64,000 bases of DNA, taken from positions 1 to 64,000 of the forward strand of contig NZ_FWXV01000014.1 of NCBI RefSeq assembly GCF_900176515.1, in the 5' to 3' direction. Below the pieces are notes generated by a model. That model did not search any database, was not told the origin of the DNA, and saw only the letters and a list, made by a program, of their open reading frames with translations. Positions 8,723 through 18,287 of this stretch are shown here, piece by piece; position 1 is the stretch's first letter; every line of letters starts with the position of its first letter. Origin of the DNA: Kibdelosporangium aridum (GTDB taxonomy: Bacteria > Actinomycetota > Actinomycetes > Mycobacteriales > Pseudonocardiaceae). The position numbers and the translations under genes were made by a program.

Positions 8723-10426
8723 TCACCGCACCTGCTGTTCGGCTCGCAGGCCGGAGTCGAGTCCGCGCAACCTGTCCGCTCTGGCACGCAGGCCCCACGG
8801 TACTTCGCAGGGATCCACCCATGCGTCGATGAGATGTGGCTTTCCTGCGATCAGCGCTGTCTTCAGCGCTATTGTGAACTCGTCAGCACTGGTGACTGTG
8901 GACGACGAGACGCGCAGCCCGCGCGCGATGGTGGCGAAGTCGATCGTGTTGTCGTACATCGCTCCGGACGAACGTTCGAACAACATGTTCTGTATGCAGG
9001 ACACCATGCCGTTGCCCCCGTTGTTGAGCACGACCCAGGTGATCGGCAGCTCATACTCGACCGCTGTGTGGATATCCATACCGGTCATGGCGAAAGCGGC
9101 ATCTCCTGTCAGCGCGACGACCGGTCGGCCCGGCTTGGCGAACTTGCCGCCGATGGCTGCTGGTGTCGCGTACCCTATACATCCCGTGTTGAGCGAGCAG
9201 TAAATACTTCCGGATAGACGGGCTACGTACTGCTCCCCTACCCAACCCAGGCAGTTGCCATTGTCCACGTACAGCAGAACATCATCGGGACAGATCTCGC
9301 TCAGCAGCCGAACCACAGTCGACCCCGACAACATTGAGCAGTCTGTCCTGCGCTCAACCCAGCTCGTGTTGACGCACGGTGTGAGAACCCGTTCCGGAAG
9401 ACACGTGACCAAATCCTCCACGGCCGCCCGCACGTCCGCGACAGCCGGGATATCAACCGGAAGCGTTCGGCCGATATGAAGCGGGTTCAAGTCGATCTGA
9501 CAGACCCTCCGGTTGGCGACCAATCGCTGATCCCACCCGAGAGTCGCGAGTTCTCCCATGCTGCTGCCCAGCACAAGCAAAAAATCAACGCGCTCCGACA
9601 GGACGGTCGCGTGGGCCTTCGGGGTGCCGCCGAAGGGACCGATACAGCCCACGGAGAGCGCGTGATCTTCCGGGAACACGCCCTTTCCCTTGATCGTGGT
9701 CGCCACCAGTGCGCCGGTCCGTTCCGCCAGTTCGGTCAGTGCTGCGCCGGCACCACTGAGTTTCGCTCCTAGCCCGGCCAGGACTACGGGGTGTTGCACC
9801 TGACTCAGGGCGTCGGCGATGGTTGTCACGATCCCAGGAGGGAGATGCGTTCTCGGGATCGCGGCGACCTTGGCTTGCTTCGGCGGTGCCGCCGTTTCAT
9901 CTGTCAGGACATTGACCGGGACGTTCAGATGGACCGCACCGGGCACACTGGCCGTTGCGGCACGCAATGCCCGCCGGAGCATCACCGGCAACTGATGTAC
10001 ATCGGCGACCGCTGCGGACAACTTCGTCGCGGACCGGAAAACCTCGACGACGTCCACGACGCCCCCACCGCTCGAATCCTGCAACGGGCCACAGCCGAAC
10101 AACGAGGTGGAGACCTGGCCGGTGATAACCACAACGGGTATCGAGTCACTATTCGCGCTCGCAGTCGCGGTGAGAGCGTGCGTGGCACCCGGACCAGACG
10201 TTACAAGAGCCACGCCAAGCCTGCCACTCGCTTGCGCATAACCCTCCGCCATGAAAACAGCACCCTCTTCATGCTTTGCCAGAACAAACGCGATTTCCGC
10301 TCAGCGGTCGATCTCGTTCAGCAACGACAGGATCGGACCTCCTGGCACACCGAACACTACCTCGACACCGTGCTCGACGAGCAAGTCAACTAATAACCGC
10401 GCGCCCGTCCCCATGTTCTCCACCAT
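8723..10426 (-). pseudogene. Acetolactate-synthase-like TPP enzyme with in-frame TGA at codon 42
   Basis: The frame from ATG 10426 (or 10414, which has GGTGGAG upstream) encodes a complete three-domain TPP enzyme: [20 protein letters not shown], then TGA at 10301-10303, then AEIAFVLAKHEEGAVFMAEG and onward to 8723. The PYR domain has the HEEG motif with the catalytic Glu; the PP domain has GDAAFAMTG and 28 residues later NNGGN for Mg/TPP. Only the single TGA interrupts it; all 500 later codons are clean. Restarting at the ATG at 10252 would drop the catalytic Glu. It could be a recent nonsense pseudogene, a read-through gene, or a sequencing error. Cupin follows 2 bases later; GNAT precedes by 38. 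Confidence 0.8.
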
Positions 10427-10464
10427 CACCTCTTCTGCGGTTGAATCGGGCCAGCGAACGTTGA

Positions 10465-11117
10465 TTACCACTTGGACTTTCTGTCCGCCGCTATCACGAT
10501 CACCCCGTTTGCCGGGTTATCAGCGACTTCACCGAGCGGCATGCCACGTCCGGGGTCCGGGCCACCATATAATCCGCCGACATAACGGTCGAAAACAATA
10601 GGCACATCAGCTGGATCGGCGCCCGCGTACCTGGCGTAGCACTCGGCCGCCGCGCGGATGCCGTGACGCTCGAGCAGATGGAACGGATCGAGGTCCGAAA
10701 GATCAGGAAGAACGGTACGAAAGGCGTGCTTCATGAGCTTCGAGATGGCAGGACTACGAGTCACCGCTGCAACCATCGAGGCACCCGTCACCTTCAGCAC
10801 TCTTGCAGTGCACGGACGCCAAGCCCACGGCGCTGATGCTCGCACGCAATGGCATGCCCTTCTATAGATAACATTTCGATGGCTCCGGCTTCAACGAAAG
10901 CGTAAAGCCCGAACCCGACAATCCGGTCATCACTCCGAATAACTTGCAGTAAATTCGTCCTTGCACAACGTTCGGCGAATCCATCCCGCAGCGCATCAGC
11001 CGTACGACTGAAAGCATCGACACAAACCGCTGTCAGCTCGTCGGCATGGACACCATAAAAGCGAAGCGGATCGTCGTGAAATTCCACACGATACTCGACC
11101 GCGCACTTGTTTACCAA
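10465..11117 (-). pseudogene. GNAT-type acetyltransferase, frameshifted
   Basis: Two overlapping minus-strand frames make one protein. The first runs from a TTG at 11117 (AGGAG six bases upstream) through NLLQVIRSDDRIVGFGLYAF and IACEHQRRGLGVRALQ, the acetyl-CoA-binding Q/R-x-x-G-x-G/A loop of GNATs. It stops near 10794. The second frame picks up in the overlap as VLKVTGASMVAAVTRSPAIS and continues to [13 protein letters not shown] at 10465. Neither half alone is a full GNAT, so an indel near 10800-10815 is likely. It sits directly upstream of the TPP enzyme on the same strand. Substrate unknown. Confidence 0.6.
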
Positions 11118-11282
11118 TGCATTCTCCTGGAGTGTGGGCGCATTGAACGGCAACGTCCGATCCAGTCATCGCATGAAAGACATCCGTCGCCGCCCACGTT
11201 CGGGCGCTACCTCAAACGAGTACCGCCACGCCGCCTGACCAACACGGATGACGTTTCCGGCAGGCACAAGGCACGTACGAGA

Positions 11283-12674
11283 TCACGGGCGGCTGCGGAA
11301 CTTGCTCCACAAGTTGACTGCGATCGCTCGCGCCAGCACGCCCGGCCTCGCGAGCGAACTCGGATGCTGGATCATGTAGGTAACTTCGTCGAACCGACGT
11401 CCGATCTCCCGGTCGTATACCGAAGCTGCGGAAATCTGGTTCCTTACCCAGCGCAGGACCGGGTAGCCGCGTGGGTAAGGGCCGTCAACATGGGGCAGCG
11501 CGAGATCGGCGCCGGTGGAGATGTCCCACGCCGCGTCAACCACGACCCTTTGCAGTGCGAAGAACGCCCGAGCGGGCTTAGCCAATTCCGGTTCGGAGCA
11601 CAGGTACTCCGACAGGCACGACGCATGCAGAGCGGCAGAGGACATTCCCTGCCCGTACACCGGGTTGAACGCCGCAACTGCGTCGCCGACGGCGACCAGC
11701 CGGGCGGGCAACTTGGACACCAAGTGGTAGTCACGACGCCTGCTGTCCGCGTGTCGATAGGTACGGATCTCCTCCACGAGCTCGTTGTCGGCGACGAGTT
11801 CGAATTCCGGCGGGAACTCCTGCCTTGCGACGCGCAGCAGATCTTCGGCGGTGCGCCCGGGTTTGCGGTCCTGGTACCCAGCCATCATCATCAGCCACCT
11901 GTCCCCCTCGATCCGGCAGAACATCGCACCGGACGCGTCCCCGCTGGTCTTCCCTGACTTGAGGGCGAGATGGATGTTGCCCGCAGGATCACCTTCCTCT
12001 CGCCGCAGTACGGCGGTGGCGTAGTTGAGGTCGACGACCATCCGGCGGAGTGGGGGGCGCTCCCAGCCCTTCTTCTCCAGCCATTCGGCCATTCTGCTCG
12101 ACTTGCCCATGGCGTCGATCACGAGGTCGGAACGCTCTACCGACGACATTCCAGAGGACTCGTAGCTGACGCCGCTGACCGCGTCGCCGTCGAAGACCAC
12201 GTCAGTAACGCGCGCGGTGATCGCCTTGACGTTGGGCAATGCGAGCACGCGCTCGCGGATCTGGCCCTCCAGGAAGGCCCGGCTGCCCGTCAGCATCGTG
12301 GCGGCCGAACCGATGACCTTGCGGACACCATCTATGTAGGTCCGGCGGGCGGTGGCCGGAGCGGCACAAGCCCCTGCGGCGATGACCTGCTCGGTAAACC
12401 CTGGGAACCACCGCTCCAGCAGCGACAGGCCTCCTGGTAGCAGCGCGTGGATCTGGAAGCCTTGCGGGACGCCGTTCCGCTGGTCGTCACCCGCGTCTGG
12501 TTCGTCTCTTTCAATGATCAGTACCGAGGCGGCGTGATCGGAGAGCACGCGTGCTGCCAGCAAACCCGCCACGCTGCCGCCGAGTACCGTCGCGGTGCCG
12601 AGCACCATCGACGGTGTGGTGGAGCGGGACGGGTTGCTGAGCCGGGCGAAGGTGGAGGCTGGCACAACAGCCAT
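11283..12674 (-). CDS. FAD-dependent monooxygenase (PHBH/squalene-epoxidase-like fold)
   Basis: 463 residues from the ATG at 12674, with GGAG 8 bases upstream; the frame extends to 12842 but without a ribosome site. The N-terminal Rossmann motif is the variant LGGSVAGLLAARVLSDHAAS with the acidic residue in IIERDEP that binds the ribose of FAD. The second FAD motif is AVGDAVAAFNPVYGQGMSSA. Between them lies a substrate domain. It lacks the WxWxIP halogenase signature seen in the two flavoproteins at 32.8-35.6 kb. Relatives are single-component NAD(P)H-dependent hydroxylases or epoxidases of natural-product loci. The native substrate is unknown. It has no close operon partner; 170 bases separate it from the GNAT. 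Confidence 0.8.
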   Translation of the reverse strand: MAVVPASTFARLSNPSRSTTPSMVLGTATVLGGSVAGLLAARVLSDHAASVLIIERDEPDAGDDQRNGVPQGFQIHALLPGGLSLLERWFPGFTEQVIAAGACAAPATARRTYIDGVRKVIGSAATMLTGSRAFLEGQIRERVLALPNVKAITARVTDVVFDGDAVSGVSYESSGMSSVERSDLVIDAMGKSSRMAEWLEKKGWERPPLRRMVVDLNYATAVLRREEGDPAGNIHLALKSGKTSGDASGAMFCRIEGDRWLMMMAGYQDRKPGRTAEDLLRVARQEFPPEFELVADNELVEEIRTYRHADSRRRDYHLVSKLPARLVAVGDAVAAFNPVYGQGMSSAALHASCLSEYLCSEPELAKPARAFFALQRVVVDAAWDISTGADLALPHVDGPYPRGYPVLRWVRNQISAASVYDREIGRRFDEVTYMIQHPSSLARPGVLARAIAVNLWSKFRSRP

Positions 12675-12903
12675 CGTGTTGTCTCCAAGAGATGCGGCCG
12701 GCCACAACGCGACAGGTCGCGGCGACGGCGAGGCGGAAGTCGATCGGGTGTCCTGGGTGTGCGCCGATTCTCGGACGTATGCCTTCCGATGGCCGGGACC
12801 AGTAACCGCGCCAGCTCGAAGGCGACGTGCTGCGGATCGCACGGAGAAGCGTCATCGCTGTCGTGCTTATACAGATTTCCACTGCGTTCCAGGGTGAGCG
12901 ACA

Positions 12904-12931
12904 ACTGTCCGCCGGAGATCCGGCGGACAGT
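12904..12931 (-). terminator. Perfect short hairpin between two minus-strand genes
   Basis: A perfect 12-bp stem (ACTGTCCGCCGG, 12904-12915, with its complement at 12920-12931) and a 4-base loop lie 89 bases past the stop of the secreted VOC-like gene and upstream of the FAD monooxygenase. GC-rich, without U-tract. It most likely separates the two units. Confidence 0.65.
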
Positions 12932-13019
12932 ATGTTCCGGTATGTCGGCGTTGAATCCTGGTCCTTGGTCTCACAGCCGCAGTGGTCGACCAGCAGCGGA
13001 ATCCGGGGCCTAGATACCG

Positions 13020-13937
13020 TCAGGTCAGACGACCGTCGTGAATCTCGACGATGTGGCCGCCAGGGAACTTCACGATGGCACTCGACCGATCCCGGCCCGC
13101 GTACGGGCCCCACAGCACCGTGGCGCCGGCGGTCCTGGCTTTCGCCAGGGTCCGGTTCAGATCGGTCACTGTGTACCCCTCTTGATCCCATCCGAACGGG
13201 TACGGCAGGTGTCCGTCGGACACGATCACGACCGTGTTGATGAACGGCGAGGTCATGCTGATGCGACGAAAGGTCCGGCCGGGTGTGCCGATCTGGGCGC
13301 CGTCAGCGTGCCTGTTGTCAGAGATCACCCGGCCGCTCGTGTAGCCAAGGTAGGACCTGAGGAACGCATCCGCTGCCTCGGCTGGGATGTAGACACGGTT
13401 CTCCGGAATCGTACTGAGTTTGGGATTTACCGGCATGGTGAACTGTCGCCACGCACCAAGATTGACACCGCCGGGAAACTGGACAACTGTGTTGCGACTG
13501 ACGCTGTTGCTGTACGGCGCAACGACCGTCACAGCCCCTTTGGAGACGGCGACGCGCCGGGCCTCATCTACATCTGTCACAGCCCAGGACGCGCGTTCCA
13601 AGCCATACGGGTAAGGAACCCGGTCAACGGGCTCCACAATGGACAACAGTCCCACCGGGGATTTGATCACCGAGTTGATGACCTTGCTCGGTGTCGGCAG
13701 GATGTCCACTGTGGCCGGCGGCGTGTGGGTGCCGCCGAAAGTCGCCTCCCAGCTGGCGATGAACGCTTCGAGCGTACCTGGCTGGACGAACACGTGCGCC
13801 GCGGCGTACTCCGGACCGGCGGACAACTGCGGGGCACGATGTTGTTGCGCCAGTGCACCAGGTGCCGCAGTCGGCATGACCATCAACGCGACACCCACCA
13901 ACAGGGCAGGAAGAGGCCTCAGGAGCCGGCGATTCAT
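13020..13937 (-). CDS. Secreted two-module glyoxalase/VOC-like protein
   Basis: 305 residues. A signal peptide spans residues 1-30 (PALLVGVALMVMPTAAPGAL). The mature part has two similar halves of about 125 residues, each ending in a YPYG or YPFG loop and a FPGG strand: RVPYPYGLERASWAVTDVDE with TVVQFPGGVNLG, then LPYPFGWDQEGYTVTDLNRT with AIVKFPGGHIVEIHDG. This is the vicinal-oxygen-chelate repeat; the last half retains an EIHD end strand with possible metal ligands. Export is uncommon for glyoxalase-fold enzymes. The start at 13937 sits about 60 bases from a copy of the shared 20-bp operator, so expression is probably repressor controlled. Confidence 0.7.
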   Translation of the reverse strand: MNRRLLRPLPALLVGVALMVMPTAAPGALAQQHRAPQLSAGPEYAAAHVFVQPGTLEAFIASWEATFGGTHTPPATVDILPTPSKVINSVIKSPVGLLSIVEPVDRVPYPYGLERASWAVTDVDEARRVAVSKGAVTVVAPYSNSVSRNTVVQFPGGVNLGAWRQFTMPVNPKLSTIPENRVYIPAEAADAFLRSYLGYTSGRVISDNRHADGAQIGTPGRTFRRISMTSPFINTVVIVSDGHLPYPFGWDQEGYTVTDLNRTLAKARTAGATVLWGPYAGRDRSSAIVKFPGGHIVEIHDGRLT

Positions 13938-13997
13938 GTCATGACCTTTCGCAGATCAGAGAAGTTAGACAAGATTGACGATCACCGTGATCGCAGT

Positions 13998-14017
13998 TAG
14001 TCAGGATATATTACTAA
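13998..14017. promoter_or_regulatory. Shared 20-bp operator, copy 1
   Basis: TAGTCAGGATATATTACTAA lies about 60 bases upstream of the secreted VOC-like gene. It matches the copy at 18944 at 17 of 20 positions. Imperfect palindrome with TAGTCA / TNACTA arms. Confidence 0.6.
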
Positions 14018-14174
14018 CTATAAACCGTTGGGGCTACGGAACAACCTTCACAACGTGGCTGCAATGTGCCAGCGCGAGCGGTCCCTTGGACGGCCACAAA
14101 ACTGTCGATCGCAGACACTCCCGCTCAGACCCCGCATGGTCGCCAGGGTTGGTCTGGGCCAAGGTTGACGTCAA

Positions 14175-15803
14175 CTACCGGGTCGGCGGGTGCGGGCCGA
14201 AGGTGGTCAGGAACCGGTCGCGGAAGTCCTGCATCGGCCAGACCGGGGCCTCTTGGCCGGGGTTGAGGCCGTCGTGCCAGCCCCAGCTCGCGGTCCGCTC
14301 AAGCACCGCCGGGTCTTTCGCCACGATCGACACCGGTACGTTCTTGGTCGCGCGATCCCCCGCGATCGCCGGCTGTGGCTGGTGGTCACCGAGGAACACA
14401 AGCACCAGGTTGTTGTCGCCGTAGGTCTGCACATAGGAGATCAACGAGTTCAGCGAGTACTGAATGGACTCGCCGTACGCGGCGAGCGTCTTGGCCGCGT
14501 CGTTCCAAACGTCCTCGGGCTTGGTGCCCTTCTCGGCCTGCTCGGTGAAAATCGACCCGTCGCCGACGGCGTTCCAGTCGATCATCTTGGGCAGCGGGAC
14601 GAACGGGGTGTGGCTGGAGACCAGGTCGATCTCGGCCATCACCGGCTTGCGGTCCTGCTTGGCCCGTTCGTTGCGCTGGAACGCCGAAAGCGTGTACTGG
14701 TCGGGCATCTGGGCGTAGAAGAAGTTCTTGCCCTTGTACCCTGAGGTGTGGGAGTCGTAGTACGAGTCGAAGCCGTAAACCTTGCCTTCCGGCCACGGCT
14801 TCATGTGCTGCGGGACGACTCCGACGGTCTTCCACCCGGCCCGCTTGAAGGCCTGGCTGAGCGTGAACCGGTCACTGGCCACAAAGGTGTCGTAACGCTT
14901 CTGGTTGTTGATCAGCACACCGGACTGCAGCGTGGAGTGCGCGAGCCAGCTGCCGCCGCCCGAGGTCGACGAGGTGATGAACGCACTCTTGGACTCGAAC
15001 CCGGCGGCCCGCAACTTGCTGGTGCCCGCGTCAAGGACGGCATCGACTGCCGGGGCGATGACCGGATCCTGGATGGCGACCTGCCCGTAGCTCTCGACGA
15101 ACGCGATGATCACGTCCTTGCCGCGCAGCCCGGTCAGCAACTGCGTGCCGGGCACGTCGCGGAACGCGTCAACGGACGCTTCCGCGTTGTACGCGTTGGA
15201 ATCCTGCAGGCTCGCACCGACCTGACGCCCGTGGTCGTAGGCCAACGCCACCGCACTGTAACTCGCGAACGGCTGCCCAAACGCGGCGGCACCGACCCAC
15301 ACAATGCCCAACAGAGCAAGTGCTCGCGTTGATGCCGTCGGACGCCCCGCTACGACGCGCGACAACCGCATCGCCGACAACGCCGTCAGCACAACGAGCG
15401 CAACGGCCAGGATGGAGACGCCGACCGCGGCGGCGACCGCGCCACCCTGCCCGATCGCGTCTGCGAGGAAATCGAAGCCCGGGCCGAGGAAACTCCAGTC
15501 GAACACGGGGTCGAACGGCCGGGCCAACGTGGTGTAGAAGCCCATGTCGAAGAGCTTCCAGATCAACAGGATGCCCAGCAGCGACCCGAGGACGACGGCG
15601 GCGATCCGCCGCGGTTTCGGCGGCAGCACGAGCACAAGCACGACGCCGACGAGGCCCTCGAGCGGAATCTGCAGGATGGACCACGGGCTCAGCTTGCTGA
15701 GCTCGTTCGGCGCGACCAAAGCGAATAGAACGAAGAGGAACGCCAGCGCAGTGATCACCCTTGTCGTGATCCGACGCCACTTCGGCACACTGTCCGTACT
15801 CAT
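14175..15803 (-). CDS. Membrane sulfatase/LTA-synthase-like phosphotransferase
   Basis: 542 residues from the ATG at 15803, with GGAGG at the right distance; the frame to 15908 has none. The first 190 residues hold about five transmembrane helices. The remainder is an extracytoplasmic alkaline-phosphatase-superfamily domain: DVIIAFVESYGQ carries the first metal ligand, SSTSGGGSWLAHSTLQSGV the nucleophile segment, and VFLGDHQPQPAIAGD the late Asp-His metal pair. That architecture is shared by lipoteichoic-acid synthases, phosphoglycerol transferases and related sulfatases. An envelope polymer modification is likely. Monocistronic: neighbours are 237 bases upstream of its start and far downstream. 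Confidence 0.8.
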   Translation of the reverse strand: MSTDSVPKWRRITTRVITALAFLFVLFALVAPNELSKLSPWSILQIPLEGLVGVVLVLVLPPKPRRIAAVVLGSLLGILLIWKLFDMGFYTTLARPFDPVFDWSFLGPGFDFLADAIGQGGAVAAAVGVSILAVALVVLTALSAMRLSRVVAGRPTASTRALALLGIVWVGAAAFGQPFASYSAVALAYDHGRQVGASLQDSNAYNAEASVDAFRDVPGTQLLTGLRGKDVIIAFVESYGQVAIQDPVIAPAVDAVLDAGTSKLRAAGFESKSAFITSSTSGGGSWLAHSTLQSGVLINNQKRYDTFVASDRFTLSQAFKRAGWKTVGVVPQHMKPWPEGKVYGFDSYYDSHTSGYKGKNFFYAQMPDQYTLSAFQRNERAKQDRKPVMAEIDLVSSHTPFVPLPKMIDWNAVGDGSIFTEQAEKGTKPEDVWNDAAKTLAAYGESIQYSLNSLISYVQTYGDNNLVLVFLGDHQPQPAIAGDRATKNVPVSIVAKDPAVLERTASWGWHDGLNPGQEAPVWPMQDFRDRFLTTFGPHPPTR

Positions 15804-16069
15804 CAACTGTCCTCCGGATGGGTCGTTACCTGCCGACGAACAAACTCCGAAGGCAGCCACGATCGGGAATTCGAACGGGAACACGAAAGGCGCCGGAGCG
15901 AGGTTCACCGCGGCACCAAGTTGCCGGTCCGCCTGGCTTGCGCTTCCCGAGTGGCGTTGTGTGACGTTCGGGAATGCTCGTCGCGGCGGTCGTTGAACAC
16001 AGTGTGATACCGACCAACCGGTCCATTATGGACGGCTCGTGCGATCGAGCCGGGAACAGCCACACGCAG

Positions 16070-16165
16070 ACGTTGCAGGATACGGTCCAGTTCGCCCAAC
16101 AAGCCAAAGCGCCAGGCTACCAGCGGTTCTGGGTGTCCGAACACTACAGTGCGCCCGGTTACTAG
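16070..16165 (+). pseudogene. Fragment of a luciferase-like monooxygenase
   Basis: A 31-codon piece reads TLQDTVQFAQQAKAPGYQRF followed by WVSEHYSAPGY and a stop. This is the first barrel segment of the luciferase-like flavin monooxygenase family, where a helix LAxxAExxGYxRxWVxEHH precedes the active site. Nothing before or after belongs to it. A clear deletion remnant. Confidence 0.7.
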
Positions 16166-16596
16166 CCCTTCTCAGGGTCGTTACCTTTCGTTTGAAGCTA
16201 TGGGTAACCAGTATGCGTTTGGTGACCGCCGACGAGAATATCGATCGTCACAAGGGAAGCGATCCGAGGAGTTTCGGGCAACCTCGGACGACATGACGCG
16301 AAGACGTTGCTTATGCGACATACTGTACTGTCAAGTTTGGTGACCAACTGGTCGCAGTGCAGTTCGCCCTCATCGAAGAGACACAGTGGATCGACTCGGC
16401 ACGCCTACCCGGATGCTGCTCGGCAACCGCTGGCTTGCCACCGTCTCGGCGAATTCGGGCCGGTCTCGGACGAACGAGGCGCTCGCGGAGGCAGTTTGAG
16501 CCGTGAGACCGATAGTTTGCCTGCTGGCTGCGCCATCACCGACCTCATAGCGGCACCCATGTCCACCACAAACAGAACCAGGAAGTACCGGGAAAG
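16166..16596. other. Leader region of the frameshifted O-methyltransferase
   Basis: No gene is recognised in these 430 bases. A weaker relative of the shared operator (CTGTCAAGTTTGGTGACCAA, 16328-16347) lies here, 250 bases before the methyltransferase start. Confidence 0.35.
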
Positions 16597-17615
16597 ATGT
16601 CCGTGAACAACACAGTCCCCGTCTTACCGCCGCAGGTGCGGATGCAGGAGATGCTGTTCGGTTTTGGGCTAGCACAGGCCCTCTATGTCGTAGCCGAACT
16701 GAACATTTCCACCGCGCTGCTTGACGGGCCCCGGTCCGTTGAGCAGCTGGCCGCTGAGTCGAACGCTGACAGCGGTGCACTCCGGCGGATCATCCGTTAC
16801 CTGACCTCGTATGACGTGTTCCGGCTCCGTGGCGACCGCGTTGAGGTCACCGATCTGGGCAGGACACTTGCCGACGGCGTCCCAGGATCAGTACGCGGCT
16901 TGCCCGCTACTGGATGGAGACGCACTATCAACCCTTCAGCGACTTGGTGCACACCGCGCGCACCGGCGAGACCGCCGCGACACACTACCTCGGCAAACCG
17001 ATGTTCGACTGGGTGAACGAGTCCGCACGCCTTACCCAGTTGCAGAACTCGGCCATGAGCGGTGGCGGCAAGGTGGCCAGGGGCGACCTCCTGGAACGCT
17101 ATGAACTTCCGGATGGCGAGGTCGTCGCCGACATCGGCGGGGCTGACGGCAGCCTGCTCGCCGAACTTCTCGCCGACCGGCCGCAACGCCGGGGCGTTCT
17201 CTTCGACCTGCCCGCTGTCGTCAGCGATGCCCCGGTCCGCCTGTCCGCAGCTGGTCTCGCTGACCGGGTCGATGTCGTTGGTGGTGACTTCTTCGACTCG
17301 GTACCTGCGGCCGATGTCTACGTGATGTCGGTCGTCCTGCACGACTGGGACGATGACTCCTGCGTCCGGATCCTGAACAACATCGCGGCCTCGGCGACGC
17401 CGGGAACTCGGTTGGTCCTCATTGAGGCGGTGGTGCCAGAGGATGGCCAGCCACACTTCAGCAAGCTCCTGGATCTGGTCATGTTGGCGATGTTGACGGG
17501 GCGAGAGCGCAGTGAATCCGAGTGGCGCGAGCTGCTCGCCAAAGGCGGCTTCGCTCTGGACCGGATCGTGAATGGCTCTGGCGCCATGAGCGCCATCGAG
17601 GCGACCCGGATCTGA
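16597..17615 (+). pseudogene. SAM-dependent O-methyltransferase, one-base frameshift
   Basis: The gene starts MSVNNTVPVLPPQVRMQEML and runs in frame through the winged-helix dimerisation domain to LADGVPGSVRGL at about 16903. Then the frame must shift by one base to continue as ARYWMETHYQPFSDLVHTAR and on to a complete catalytic domain: VVADIGGADGSLLAELLADR (SAM loop), GGDFFDSVPAADVYVMSVVL, and HDWDDDSCVRIL with the family's catalytic His. It belongs to the plant-type/hydroxyneurosporene O-methyltransferase family and is otherwise intact to its stop at 17615. A single base lost from a G run near 16904, either mutation or sequencing error, explains everything. A 19-bp terminator follows. Confidence 0.8.
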
Positions 17616-17632
17616 ACAAGGCGACGTTCTTC

Positions 17633-17676
17633 CTCTCCGATCAGCCGGATGTCGCCGCATCCGGCTGATCGGAGAG
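17633..17676 (+). terminator. Very strong terminator hairpin, convergent site
   Basis: A perfect 19-bp inverted repeat (CTCTCCGATCAGCCGGATG at 17633-17651 and its complement at 17658-17676) with a 6-base loop lies between the methyltransferase (plus) and the YceI gene (minus). It can serve both directions. Confidence 0.85.
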
Positions 17677-17740
17677 GCAACGGCGACATATTCCACTCAG
17701 GACACGAAACACCCAGTTCCGCCGCCGACCACCCGACCCC

Positions 17741-18277
17741 TCAGGAGGCAAGGATCGCCTGAATTTCCAGGGTCAGGTCGGTGGCGTCGCCGATGAGTGC
17801 GGGGCCGCCTGGTGCCGAGATGTTGCCGTTCACACCGAATGCGTTGCGGGAGACCCTCGTGGAGGCGCGGAATCCAATGCGGAAGGCGCCGGTGTGGTCC
17901 GTGCCTGAGCCGAGGGCGTAGAGGTCGAATTCGACAGGCCGAGTGGTCCCGCGGATGGTGAGGTCGCCGCGCAATGTGTAGCGTTCGCCGTCCGGCACGA
18001 GCTCGGTGGATGTGAATCGGGCTGTAGGGTGGTTGGCGACGTCGAAGAAGTCCGCGGATCGCAGGTGTTCGTCACGGGCCTCGACGGCGGTGTGTACAGA
18101 ATTGACGGCGATCTCGGCGGACACAGTGGACTTGGCCGGGTCCTCGGCGACTTCCACGGTGCCGGACACGTCGGTGAAAGTGCCTTTGACGCGGGCGATC
18201 ACGAACCGTGTAGTGAAGGTGACTGACGAGTGGGCAGCGTCCACGGTGTAGCGGCCGGTGGGGATTGTGATCTGCAT
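17741..18277 (-). CDS. YceI-family lipocalin-like protein
   Basis: 178 residues from the ATG at 18277, 10 bases after the isochorismatase stop, so the two form an operon. The sequence follows the YceI pattern: GRYTVDAAHSSVTFTTRFVI at the N-terminus, a GTVEVAEDPAKSTVSAEIAV strand pair, DFFDVANHPTARFTSTELVP, then LRGDLTIRGTTRPVEFDL. YceI proteins form an extended eight-stranded lipocalin barrel that binds polyisoprenoid-like ligands. No signal peptide is seen, unlike the E. coli protein, so this one is probably cytoplasmic. Confidence 0.9.
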   Translation of the reverse strand: MQITIPTGRYTVDAAHSSVTFTTRFVIARVKGTFTDVSGTVEVAEDPAKSTVSAEIAVNSVHTAVEARDEHLRSADFFDVANHPTARFTSTELVPDGERYTLRGDLTIRGTTRPVEFDLYALGSGTDHTGAFRIGFRASTRVSRNAFGVNGNISAPGGPALIGDATDLTLEIQAILAS

Positions 18278-18287
18278 CGGTTCGTCC

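Noticed and set aside
10301-10303. TGA as selenocysteine in the TPP enzyme
   Set aside because: No SECIS-like hairpin was evident after the codon and this family does not use selenocysteine; the codon falls in a loop, not at a Cys position.
11283-12674. A third halogenase
   Set aside because: FAD motifs are present but WxWxIP and the Lys motif are absent.
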